In this document: positions 25,905-33,019 of the stretch, one piece after another
How positions within the stretch are numbered: position 1 is the first letter of the stretch
Layout of the letters: every line of letters starts with the position of its first letter
Assembly: GCA_964407825.1 (NCBI GenBank)
Contig: CAYOXD010000012.1
Span: 1 to 47,533, forward strand
Source: CAYOXD01 sp964407825
GTDB taxonomy: Bacteria; Desulfobacterota; Desulfobacteria; Desulfobacterales; JAFDDL01
Reading direction: 5' to 3'
Length of the DNA: 47,533 nt
Notes under the pieces: generated by a model
The model's database searches: none
Seen by the model: the letters and a program-made list of their open reading frames with translations, nothing else
Told to the model about the DNA's origin: nothing
Program-made: the position numbers and the translations under genes

Positions 25905-27593
25905 ATGGACCCTCACCTTTCTCCAGAAGCAGGCGCCGGCCCAGTGGGCGTATCCATCTGCCCGGCTGGTGAAATTTTCCCCCTTCCATCGGAAAAAGAC
26001 TACGAAATCGAGCTGTTCAGGCTGAGGGCAGCCGCCGACCGCCATCGCCAGCAGGGCCAAAAGGTGGTCGTTGTCATGGGGGTCGGCTTCGTGGGGGCCG
26101 TTATGGCCGGGGTGGTGGCGGATTCCACCGATCGGGTTACAGGTGCGCCGCTCTATTTCGTCATCGGCATGCAACGCCCCTCCCCCCGGTCGTACTGGAA
26201 GATCCCCTACCTGAAGCGGGGGATTGCACCGGTCAAGGCTGAGGACCCTGAGGTCGCCCCCCTCATCGAACGCTGCGTTCTGGACAAAAAGACCCTAACC
26301 GCCACCTTTACCTATGATGCCTTGGGCCTTGCGGACGTGGTCGTAGTGGATGTCCAATGCGATTATGAAAAGAAGGAGTTGGGAAACGTCAAGACCGGCA
26401 GCGCCGATATCTCCGCCCTGGAGAAAAGCCTGCAGGTGATCGGGGAGCGGATTCGTCCCGAGTGTCTGGTCCTGATCGAAACCACCGTCCCGCCGGGCAC
26501 CACCGAATACATCGCCCAACCCATCATCAAACGGGCCTTCGAAGCCCGGGGAATGGCCGATGCGTCTCCGCTTCTGGCCCATTCCTTCGAGCGGGTCATG
26601 CCGGGGCGGCACTATGTCTCCTCCATCCGCGACTTTTGGCGGGTCTGCAGCGGCATCAATGAACGGGCTAGGCAGAAGGTAGTGGACTTCCTAACCAGCG
26701 TACTGAATACGGAACAGTTTCCTCTTACAGTGCTCGATCGCCCCATGGAGAGCGAGACCTGCAAGATCATCGAAAACGCCTACAGGGCCACCACCCTGGC
26801 ATTTCTGGATGAATGGAGCGTCTTTTCAGAAAAAAACGGCGTGGATCTCATCAAGGTGGTGGATGCTATCCGGATGCGGCCCACTCACGACAATATGATA
26901 TTTCCCGGACCCGGAATCGGTGGCTATTGCCTGCCCAAGGACGGCGGCCTTGGGGTCTGGGCCTATCACACCCTCATGGGATTCGAAGATGACCTTTTCA
27001 AACTCACCCCACTGGCCATCGATATCAACGATACCCGCTCCCTGCGGGCCGCCCAGATCACCCGGGACGCCCTTCGCAACATGGGCAAGATCGTGGCCAC
27101 ATCCAAGATCGCGGTCTTGGGTGCCTCATACAGGGAGGATGTGGGGGATACCCGGTACAGCGGATCCGAAATCATCATCAGGAAGCTGGCGGAAATGGGA
27201 GCCGAAGTGACGGTTCACGATCCCTATGTGAAACACTGGTGGGAACTTGAAAAGCAGGACACCTACCCGGCCCCCGGAAAGTCATGGAAACGCTTCTTCA
27301 GGAACCAGGAAATCCTGAGCGATCTTCGCATTCAGACTCGGCTCCAGGATGCGATCAAGGGCGTGGATGCCCTCATTTTTGCGGTTCGCCACAGAGAATA
27401 CCGGGACCTTTCCGCCGATGAGGTCGTAAGGATGATCGGCAGCCCCGGGGCTATCATCGACTGCTTCGGTATCCTCGACGACCGACGCATCGAGCGCTAT
27501 TTCGAACTGGGATGCGAGGTCAAGGGCCTGGGCCGCGGCCATATCCAGCGCATCAAGGAAAGCGTGAGAAGAGGGGAACGCTCAGGTATCTAA
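25905..27593 (+). CDS. Nucleotide-sugar dehydrogenase (UDP-glucose/GDP-mannose dehydrogenase family)
   Basis: This 562-residue protein starts at the ATG at 25905, directly after TAGGAG that overlaps the rhlB stop. The N-terminal Rossmann motif is VVVVMGVGFVGAVMAG. The central and C-terminal domains carry VLIETTVPPGTTEYI, HSFERVMPGRHY, ETCKIIENAYRATTLAF, the catalytic-cysteine motif GPGIGGYCLPKD and VLGASYREDVGDTRYS. These place it among enzymes that oxidise UDP- or GDP-sugars twice, to the uronic acid. The family norm at the end of beta-strand 2 is a VGxDID-like acidic pair that holds NAD. Here it reads VIGMQRPSPRSYW, an unusual cofactor loop. The protein is also longer than the usual 430-450 residues. 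Its 3' end overlaps the convergent HIT gene by 12 bp. Confidence 0.88.
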   Translation: MDPHLSPEAGAGPVGVSICPAGEIFPLPSEKDYEIELFRLRAAADRHRQQGQKVVVVMGVGFVGAVMAGVVADSTDRVTGAPLYFVIGMQRPSPRSYWKIPYLKRGIAPVKAEDPEVAPLIERCVLDKKTLTATFTYDALGLADVVVVDVQCDYEKKELGNVKTGSADISALEKSLQVIGERIRPECLVLIETTVPPGTTEYIAQPIIKRAFEARGMADASPLLAHSFERVMPGRHYVSSIRDFWRVCSGINERARQKVVDFLTSVLNTEQFPLTVLDRPMESETCKIIENAYRATTLAFLDEWSVFSEKNGVDLIKVVDAIRMRPTHDNMIFPGPGIGGYCLPKDGGLGVWAYHTLMGFEDDLFKLTPLAIDINDTRSLRAAQITRDALRNMGKIVATSKIAVLGASYREDVGDTRYSGSEIIIRKLAEMGAEVTVHDPYVKHWWELEKQDTYPAPGKSWKRFFRNQEILSDLRIQTRLQDAIKGVDALIFAVRHREYRDLSADEVVRMIGSPGAIIDCFGILDDRRIERYFELGCEVKGLGRGHIQRIKESVRRGERSGI

Positions 27594-28007
27594 GAGCCTG
27601 TCTGAAATCCGCCTGGCCACCTCTCCTATCTTTTCCATGTTCCCGGGTACCAGTTCCCACTGGGTCATGGTCAGTGGCCCTTCCCCCTTGGACCTTGGAA
27701 TCAGGTGGAAATGATAGTGCATCACCACCTGGTTGACCGCCCGGCCGTTGAGCTGCAGGCAGGCCAGCCCCTCCGGCTGGAGCGTCTCCTGGATCACTTC
27801 AGCAATCTTCTTGGCCGCGGCCATCACGGCCGAAAGGTCCTCCGCGGTCATCTCCCAGATATTCTCGGCATGGATCTTGGGGATAATCAGGGTATGACCG
27901 TCACTGATGGGGTTGATGTCCATGAAGGCAAATACCCGGTCGTCCTCATACACCTTGAAACTGGGGATTTCTCCCCTGACGATCTTGCAGAAGATACAGT
28001 CATCCAT
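27582..28007 (-). CDS. HIT-family nucleotide-binding hydrolase
   Basis: This 141-residue histidine-triad protein starts at MDDCIFCKIVRGEIPS, where AAAGGAG lies 6 nt before the ATG at 28007. It ends its conserved core with HYHFHLIPR, the HxHxH triad. IIPKIHAENIWEM and LNGRAVNQVVMHYH are typical of HINT/Fhit-like bacterial proteins that hydrolyse nucleoside phosphoramidates or dinucleoside polyphosphates. Cys4 and Cys7 near the N-terminus may be half of a zinc site, as in some HIT proteins. A strong terminator separates it from rubrerythrin, so it probably has some independent transcription. Confidence 0.92.
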   Translation of the reverse strand: MDDCIFCKIVRGEIPSFKVYEDDRVFAFMDINPISDGHTLIIPKIHAENIWEMTAEDLSAVMAAAKKIAEVIQETLQPEGLACLQLNGRAVNQVVMHYHFHLIPRSKGEGPLTMTQWELVPGNMEKIGEVARRISDRLLDT

Positions 28008-28070
28008 TTCCGGCTCCTTTCGTCTTGAAGTGGGTAGTAGGTGAAAAATCCGGTGAGGTGTCGCGGCAAG

Positions 28071-28110
28071 AATAAAAAGCCGTGCACTGGCGCACAGGCA
28101 TGTGCACGGC
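28071..28110 (-). terminator. Rho-independent terminator after rubrerythrin
   Basis: GCCGTGCAC and GTGCACGGC form a perfect 9-bp stem around a 14-nt loop. Read leftward, it is followed by TTTTTATT. It begins 27 bp after the rubrerythrin stop codon and should end the perR-rubrerythrin transcript. Confidence 0.85.
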
Positions 28111-28136
28111 CAAACCAACCGGTCCTCAACAACAGC

Positions 28137-28631
28137 CTATTCCACCTTGAAAAAGGCCTCTTTCGCTGATTTGCAGACCGGACATTCCCCAGGGGCCTCC
28201 CCCGCTACCGTGTAACCGCAGACCTTGCAGACATGCATATCGGTCTCAACGAGATCCCCCATTTTTTCCAATGCCTTCTTGTATAGTTGGGCGTGGATCT
28301 TCTCCACCTTATTGGCGTAGGTGAAAGACTGCTCGGCATCGGCGTTGCCCTCGGCACTTGCCGTCTCGATCATGGGTGGGTACATGCTCTTGAATTCAAA
28401 GGTTTCCCCTGAGATGGCCTCCTGAAGATTGTCCGCAGTAGCGCCAATTCCCTTCAGGGCCCGCAGATGGTTGTGCGCATGCACCGTTTCGGCTGCGGCG
28501 GCAGCGCGGAAAAGCCGGGCAACCTGGGGATACCCCTCCTTGTCGGCCTTTTCGGCGAATGCCAGATACTTGCGGTTGGCCTGGGATTCCCCGGCAAAGG
28601 CATCCCTCAGGTTCTGTTCGGTCTGACTCAT
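28137..28631 (-). CDS. Rubrerythrin
   Basis: This 164-residue peroxide-reducing non-haem iron protein has a four-helix diiron domain at 1-125. It holds the ExxH-type ligands in FAGESQANRKY, AAAAETVHAHNH and NKVEKIHAQLY. The C-terminal rubredoxin-like domain has VCKVCGY (Cys135, 138) and ECPVCKS (Cys150, 153). In anaerobes rubrerythrin reduces hydrogen peroxide with electrons from rubredoxin. It lies 51 bp downstream of the PerR-type regulator on the same strand, the usual regulator/target arrangement, and is followed by a terminator. Confidence 0.96.
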   Translation of the reverse strand: MSQTEQNLRDAFAGESQANRKYLAFAEKADKEGYPQVARLFRAAAAAETVHAHNHLRALKGIGATADNLQEAISGETFEFKSMYPPMIETASAEGNADAEQSFTYANKVEKIHAQLYKKALEKMGDLVETDMHVCKVCGYTVAGEAPGECPVCKSAKEAFFKVE

Positions 28632-28682
28632 GTTATTCTCCTTTCATGCTGTGGATTAGGTTCGTAACGCCTTTTATGGGAT

Positions 28683-29141
28683 TCAACGGGGCCCCGGAGG
28701 AGCACCGGTGCTCTGGCAGTCCGGACAGATGCCGTAAAAGTCCAACCGGTGACTTTGGATGTGAAATCCGGTCGCCTCTGACAGGCTTTTGGTAAGGTGG
28801 GACAGGGATTCCAGATCCGCATCCACGATGCGCCGGCATTCCAGACAGACCAGATGGGGATGCGGTTCAGGCAGCCGCACATCGTATCGATTCCCGCCCT
28901 CCGCGAATCCGAACTCCAGCGCTTCCCCCAGTTCCTTCAGGAGGCTGACGGTTTTGTATACCGTTGCCAGGCTGGTGGTGGGAAAATCCGGCTTTACAGC
29001 CGCATAGACCGTTTCCACGCTGGGGTGCCCGGTACTGTCCGCCAGTTGCCGAAGGATGGCCAGACGCTGGGGCGTGACCCGGTGCCCCGTGGTCTTAAGG
29101 GTCTTCACAATCTGGTTGACTCTCGGAGAGAGGGTTTCCAT
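28683..29141 (-). CDS. perR: PerR-type Fur-family peroxide-sensing repressor
   Basis: This 152-residue Fur-family regulator is read from the ATG at 29141. GGAGG lies 7 nt before it, and the longer frame would start at a weak TTG. The winged helix is HRVTPQRLAILRQLA followed by TTSLATVYKTVSLL. The regulatory metal site appears as His39, Asp87 (GNRYD), His94 and His96 (EPHPHLVC) and Asp107. An Asp rather than Glu at the position of Asp87 is the feature that separates PerR from Fur. Structural-zinc cysteines are in CLEC (99, 102) and CPDC (139, 142). It should repress rubrerythrin and itself until peroxide oxidises a metal-binding His. Confidence 0.88.
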   Translation of the reverse strand: METLSPRVNQIVKTLKTTGHRVTPQRLAILRQLADSTGHPSVETVYAAVKPDFPTTSLATVYKTVSLLKELGEALEFGFAEGGNRYDVRLPEPHPHLVCLECRRIVDADLESLSHLTKSLSEATGFHIQSHRLDFYGICPDCQSTGAPPGPR

Positions 29142-29211
29142 GGGCTTGCCTCCGGTCAATCTCTCCGGCCTGCCAAGTACTCTGGAAAGAATGATAATTG
29201 ATTTTGATTGA

Positions 29212-29227
29212 TTAGAATTTTTTATAA
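29212..29227. promoter_or_regulatory. Candidate PerR/Fur operator
   Basis: TTAGAA and TTATAA form an imperfect inverted repeat around TTTT, inside a strongly AT-rich stretch (about 29191-29240) that contrasts with the GC-rich surroundings. The stretch also holds GATAATT-type Fur-box fragments. It lies 70-85 bp upstream of perR, where an autoregulatory box would be expected. The match to the known PerR consensus is partial. Confidence 0.4.
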
Positions 29228-29311
29228 ATAATAATTATCCATATTGCAGAGTTCCCCTTACCCTGTCAAGCCCATTGTTGCAACTATCTGGACTGCACCC
29301 TATAAACCACT

Positions 29312-29339
29312 TTGATTCATTAATATTTTCTGCTATGAT
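29312..29339 (+). promoter_or_regulatory. Candidate promoter with direct-repeat operator for the response regulator
   Basis: TTGATT (29312-29317) and TATGAT (29334-29339, preceded by TGC) are 16 bp apart. This makes an extended -10 promoter about 75 bp before the start codon at 29414. Two exact copies of TGATTCATT, at 29313-29321 and 29336-29344 (period 23 bp), overlap the -35 and -10 elements. Confidence 0.45.
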
Positions 29340-29413
29340 TCATTGAATCCGGAAAAGAGACAGGGGACCTCAATATTTTCAAACCACCAGGCAACCGCAC
29401 TGGGGCGTAGGGC

Positions 29414-30016
29414 ATGGAAAAAATATCGATTTTGGTCATTGAAGACAATGAGGATGATTTTATTCTGTTGCGTGAGATGATCGAATCGTCCCCTGAAATC
29501 GAAGCGAACATTTTTCACGAGGATACCCTGAAGGGAGCCCTGTCGGTGGCCGAGAGCATCCACGTCGATGCGGCCGTCATCGATCTTTGCCTTCCGGATA
29601 GCTTTGGGCTCGACACCTATCAGTCCTTTCATGAAAAGCATCCTTTTGTGCCGACCATCATCTTGACGGGCGACAGGGACCATGATGCGGCCTTCAAAGC
29701 CGTCCAGAAAGGCGCCCAGGATTATCTTTTCAAGGGCGAACCCTCCGCCACCGCCATCATCCGGACCATTCGATACGCCATTGAACGCCAGCGCCTGATG
29801 ACGGAATTGAAAATCGCCCTCGATCACATCAAGCAGCTTCAGGGGATGCTGCCGATCTGTTCGGTATGCAAGAATATCCGCGATGATCAGGGCTATTGGA
29901 ATCACATCGAAACCTACCTATCCAGGCATTCAGCGGTGGAATTCAGCCACAGCATCTGCCCCGATTGCGCCAAAAAACTCTATCCTGAGATTTACAATCG
30001 CATCAAACTGAAATGA
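29414..30016 (+). CDS. Response regulator: receiver domain with Cys-rich C-terminal tail
   Basis: This 200-residue protein has a CheY-like receiver at 1-125 with acidic pocket VIEDNEDD, phospho-acceptor Asp in AVIDLCLPDS (about residue 57), TIILTGD, and Lys in YLFKGEPS. A coiled-coil helix (about 120-145) leads to a short tail: LPICSVCKNIRDDQGYWNHI followed by SHSICPDCAKKLYP. The two CxxC pairs probably bind zinc. Tails of this type recur on receivers and histidine kinases in Desulfobacterota, but their role is not known to me. There is no DNA-binding domain, so output is probably by protein contact. No cognate kinase is adjacent. The gene converges on the PPTase with only 1 bp between stop codons. 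Confidence 0.9.
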   Translation: MEKISILVIEDNEDDFILLREMIESSPEIEANIFHEDTLKGALSVAESIHVDAAVIDLCLPDSFGLDTYQSFHEKHPFVPTIILTGDRDHDAAFKAVQKGAQDYLFKGEPSATAIIRTIRYAIERQRLMTELKIALDHIKQLQGMLPICSVCKNIRDDQGYWNHIETYLSRHSAVEFSHSICPDCAKKLYPEIYNRIKLK

Positions 30017-30017
30017 T

Positions 30018-30037
30018 TCACCGGGAGCTGCCGGTGA
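30018..30037. other. Hairpin at the convergent gene junction
   Basis: TCACCGG and CCGGTGA form a perfect 7-bp stem with a 6-nt loop. It spans the last codons and stop of the leftward PPTase gene, immediately after the stop of the rightward response regulator. It may act as a shared 3'-end structure. There is no clear T-run on either side. Confidence 0.4.
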
Positions 30038-30791
30038 TGGGGCAATCAAAGGCCTGCTCTTCCATCAGGGGCACCACCCTATTCATACGGAGCGTGGGAG
30101 CCCTGGCCGTCCCCCAGTGGACCGCCAGCGCAGCCCTGTGACGCGCGGTCGGGCTGAGGGTCCAGAACAGCCAGCGGGACGGTTCCTCCTTCATGCGGGC
30201 ATCAAACAGCACGGAAATCCGATCGTCTCCCGGCCTATGGAAACTGCACGAATCCAAGGGGAGGGAAAGGCCACTTCCGCGTGCCTTCAGGTAGGCCTCT
30301 TTGAGCGTCCAAAAATCGAAAAACAGGAGCCGTTTCCTCTCCGGAGTCATGGTGCGAAGCTCGCACATCTCCCGAGGAGAGAAAAAACGGTCTGCAATTT
30401 TGGAAAATTCCACCCTTCGCTGCGTATCTTCGACATCAACACCGATATCGTGGCGCCAAACCACCGCGCAGGCCACCAGCCCGTCGGTATGGGAGAGGTT
30501 GAAGCGAAGGCCTGAGGAAACGTCGGTGCCATCGATTTCCGGCCGGCCGTGCCGGTTCTTTGAAAACCGCAGATCCTCCGGCCGGATCTGGGTGTACCGG
30601 GAGAGCATGGTACGCATCAGGCCGCGGGAAACAAGAAACTGATGCCGATGTTTCTCGAAATGAAACCGCTGGTACCGCCTTCTCTCCTCAGGGCTCATCA
30701 TCCGCCGATATTCCGAGAGCGCTTCCTCATCCCGGATGGCTTCGGGAAATGCAAACCACAAATGAATCTCCTGGGTCTGAGATGATGTCAA
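30018..30791 (-). CDS. 4'-phosphopantetheinyl transferase, Sfp type
   Basis: This 257-residue protein has the Sfp-family motifs: NLSHTDGLVACAV, the Mg2+-binding GVDVED (about residues 115-120) and the catalytic FWTLKEAYLKARGSGLSLPL (about 160-179). It attaches the phosphopantetheine arm of CoA to carrier proteins. Its length and the SRGLMRTMLSRY and FSKNRHGRPEI segments fit the Sfp rather than the short AcpS type, so its targets may be polyketide, peptide or fatty-acid carrier domains; none are nearby. The start is TTG at 30791, supported by GGAGG about 6 nt upstream. A TTG at codon 11 is a weaker alternative. Confidence 0.9.
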   Translation of the reverse strand: MTSSQTQEIHLWFAFPEAIRDEEALSEYRRMMSPEERRRYQRFHFEKHRHQFLVSRGLMRTMLSRYTQIRPEDLRFSKNRHGRPEIDGTDVSSGLRFNLSHTDGLVACAVVWRHDIGVDVEDTQRRVEFSKIADRFFSPREMCELRTMTPERKRLLFFDFWTLKEAYLKARGSGLSLPLDSCSFHRPGDDRISVLFDARMKEEPSRWLFWTLSPTARHRAALAVHWGTARAPTLRMNRVVPLMEEQAFDCPITGSSR

Positions 30792-30847
30792 AAACGGCCT
30801 CCGTCAGGCTGAAAAAAAGTCAATCGCTGGTAAACGATGGTTCGTTT

Positions 30848-30878
30848 GGACGGGGTTTGCTACCAAACGCACCCGTCC
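30848..30878. repeat. Strong inverted repeat (hairpin)
   Basis: GGACGGG-GTTTG, loop CTAC, CAAAC, 3-nt bulge GCA, then CCCGTCC. This gives 5 + 7 = 12 base pairs in 31 nt. No T-run follows on either strand. The site lies 57 bp upstream of the PPTase start and 277 bp upstream of the DUF4388 gene. Confidence 0.65.
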
Positions 30879-31045
30879 CCGTCCTCCGCAAGAGCAGCAT
30901 ATCACGGGATACGAGGCATGGAAAGCGGCCGCGCTGCGGCGGCGGTCGAACTGCCTACATGCGATGGCCCTGGGCCCCCTGCATTCGCTATTTACATGGC
31001 TGAAAGAAGTTGGCATAAAGACAGACCAGGCACATGAACATGAGA

Positions 31046-31116
31046 CCCTATACATTTGCCCATAACGGCATGCGGCGGACGCGGAGTTGCCGGCTGCTCA
31101 AGCCCACGGTATAGGG
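31046..31116 (+). repeat. Nested inverted repeat, possible structured leader
   Basis: CCCTATAC (31046-31053) pairs with GTATAGGG (31109-31116). Inside it, CGGCA (31066-31070) pairs with TGCCG (31088-31092). The outer stem closes 38 nt before the GTG start of the DUF4388/DUF1566 gene. It does not match a riboswitch class that I recognise. Confidence 0.35.
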
Positions 31117-31154
31117 CCTGTAACCACCGGGCATTCCATGGGGTGTGAATCTGA

Positions 31155-32915
31155 GTGAACTCAGGCATCGGCGGAAAAATTCAGGGGATCAGCCTCGACA
31201 CCCTTTTGCAGATGGTCCAGACGGATCAAATGACCTGCACCATAACGGTCAGCTCCCCGACAGAGGGCTCCGGCATCCTCTATATTGTAAAGGGCGCCAT
31301 CTTTTCCGCCGTCTGGGGTGAAAAGCGCAATGCAGAGGCCGCCTGCCAGATCATCAGCTGGGAGGACTCGGTCATCGAGATCGAGGAGTCCTGCGACAGG
31401 ACGGAAAATGAAATCCTTCAACCCTTGCAGCACCTCCTCATGGAGGCGATGCGGCTCCGGGAGGGCAAGGCAGCGCCCCTGAAGCCGCCCGCCCCGGAAG
31501 CCGACCCCCTGGAACAGCCGGAAGTCCCCCCTCCGCCCCCCGGGGAGCAATCGATGTCCGCCGAGACACCCCCCACGATCAGGACGGCCCGATGGTCCAG
31601 ATGGCGTCCGCCCATAATCGTTGTCGGCATCGCCTGTCTTTTGGGCCTCGTGGCGGTTATCTATCTGGCAGGGGACCGGGCAGCCCGATCCGACTATGAG
31701 GCTCTCCTGACACAGATCGACAGCGCTCCCATAGGAAAGAAGATCGCGTTACTGCAGGCCTATATCGCTCACCACCCAGGCGGCAAACTGACCCCGGAAG
31801 CCGAACAACGCCTTGTCCGGATGCGCGCTGAGCTCGGAGCCCAGCGCATATCGGAGACGGAAAGACGGGCAACCCCGCTTTTGGCCAATGGGGACCTGGA
31901 GGGGGCACTAGGCCTCTACGAAGATCTGCTGAAAACCGGCCTTACCAGTGATCAAACGGCTAAAATCAATCATGAGATCGCAGGGCTGAAAGATCGCATC
32001 GACATCCAGGCCTATGATCGGCTCATGGCCAGCACCAAGGGAGAAGACCCGCAGCGAGTTTACGCTTTCTACCAATTCCTCAAATCGCACCCCCAAAGTC
32101 CTCATCGCCAGGAGGTGAAGCGATTCCTTTCGAAGATGAGCCAGGAGTACTACTACTATATCGAAAACAAAATCCTCGAAAACGAAAACCGGCGGGACTA
32201 TGACGCCTGCCTGGTCCTCAGCCAGCGGTACATCGACATCTATCCCGGCACGGAAAATGCCGATACCCTGACCCGGTACCAGAAGCTGTGCAAGCATGAG
32301 AAGCAGGATGCCGAAGCACTTCAGCACATCGAGAAGCGGGCCGATGCGCTCGGGGATGACTACCCCCGGATGATCAAGTTGTACGATGAGTATCTTAAGG
32401 CCCATCCGCAGTCGCACGCCAGGAAAGCGGCGGAACAGCAAATCGCGAAGGTCAAGGCACTGGCAGGACAACAAAGGCTCAAAACAGCCACCGATCAGAT
32501 CAAACAGCGCCTATCGAAGCTGAGAAAGCGATTCATCGTCCAAAGGGACGGGACGTTCCGCGATGCGAGGAGCGGCCTCACATGGTGCCTGCTGGACTCC
32601 ACCACAATGCTCAACCGATGCCTCGACTTCGCGCAGGCGAAACAGTTCGTTGCCGGCCTTAAAATCGGCGGGCACACGGACTGGCGCCTTCCGACCAAGG
32701 AGGAACTGACGGAGCTCTACCGCCAAAAACCAGCCTTTCCCTCCTCCTCCGGGTCCTCCTGGTACTGGACCAGCCAGACCCATATGAAGTATGTCGGCCG
32801 CTGGATGATCGAAGTGGACGTGGTCACCACGGAAACGAAGGCCGCCAAGGAGGTTGAAAACAAGGCATCCTGGCATTGCGGCGATGTCCGTGCCGTTCGG
32901 GGAAAGAGGCGCTGA
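31155..32915 (+). CDS. DUF4388 - transmembrane - helical repeat - DUF1566 protein
   Basis: This 586-residue protein starts at a GTG; an in-frame TGA at 31146 excludes a longer form. Residues 1-105 match the DUF4388 (PatA-like N-terminal) pattern (GKIQGISLDTLLQMVQ; GILYIVKGAIFSAVWGE). A Pro-rich linker precedes a single membrane helix at 153-173, after RTARWSRWRPP, so the N-terminal domain should be cytoplasmic. About 300 residues of TPR-like or coiled helices follow outside the membrane. A DUF1566 domain forms the C-terminus (FRDARSGLTWCLLDSTTMLN; TDWRLPTKEELTELY; SWYWTSQT; CGDVRAVRG), with conserved-looking cysteines. The layout suggests a link between a periplasmic binding domain and an internal partner. 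The function is unknown. Confidence 0.82.
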   Translation: MNSGIGGKIQGISLDTLLQMVQTDQMTCTITVSSPTEGSGILYIVKGAIFSAVWGEKRNAEAACQIISWEDSVIEIEESCDRTENEILQPLQHLLMEAMRLREGKAAPLKPPAPEADPLEQPEVPPPPPGEQSMSAETPPTIRTARWSRWRPPIIVVGIACLLGLVAVIYLAGDRAARSDYEALLTQIDSAPIGKKIALLQAYIAHHPGGKLTPEAEQRLVRMRAELGAQRISETERRATPLLANGDLEGALGLYEDLLKTGLTSDQTAKINHEIAGLKDRIDIQAYDRLMASTKGEDPQRVYAFYQFLKSHPQSPHRQEVKRFLSKMSQEYYYYIENKILENENRRDYDACLVLSQRYIDIYPGTENADTLTRYQKLCKHEKQDAEALQHIEKRADALGDDYPRMIKLYDEYLKAHPQSHARKAAEQQIAKVKALAGQQRLKTATDQIKQRLSKLRKRFIVQRDGTFRDARSGLTWCLLDSTTMLNRCLDFAQAKQFVAGLKIGGHTDWRLPTKEELTELYRQKPAFPSSSGSSWYWTSQTHMKYVGRWMIEVDVVTTETKAAKEVENKASWHCGDVRAVRGKRR

Positions 32916-33019
32916 TCGGTATCATCATCGATAGCTGAAATGCGAGGGCAGCGCCGCGATAGCCATTTCGATCCCAACTCAGAAGAGATAAGTGGATATG
33001 GGGGTGGGGGGAGCCCTTT

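Larger units (their letters stand above)
30792..31154. other. 363-bp divergent intergenic region with strong inverted repeats
   Basis: No convincing gene is present. The region lies between the start of the PPTase (leftward) and the start of the DUF4388/DUF1566 gene (rightward). It contains a 12-bp bulged hairpin at 30848-30878 and a nested inverted repeat at 31046-31116. It is the longest non-coding stretch in the window. A possible 83-codon frame at 30804-31055 (minus) has no family pattern or convincing ribosome site. Confidence 0.6.

Noticed and set aside
30804..31055. 83-codon frame in the 363-bp intergenic gap
   Set aside because: No family pattern, rich in Cys/Arg/Ser, poor start context, and it overlaps the inverted repeats.
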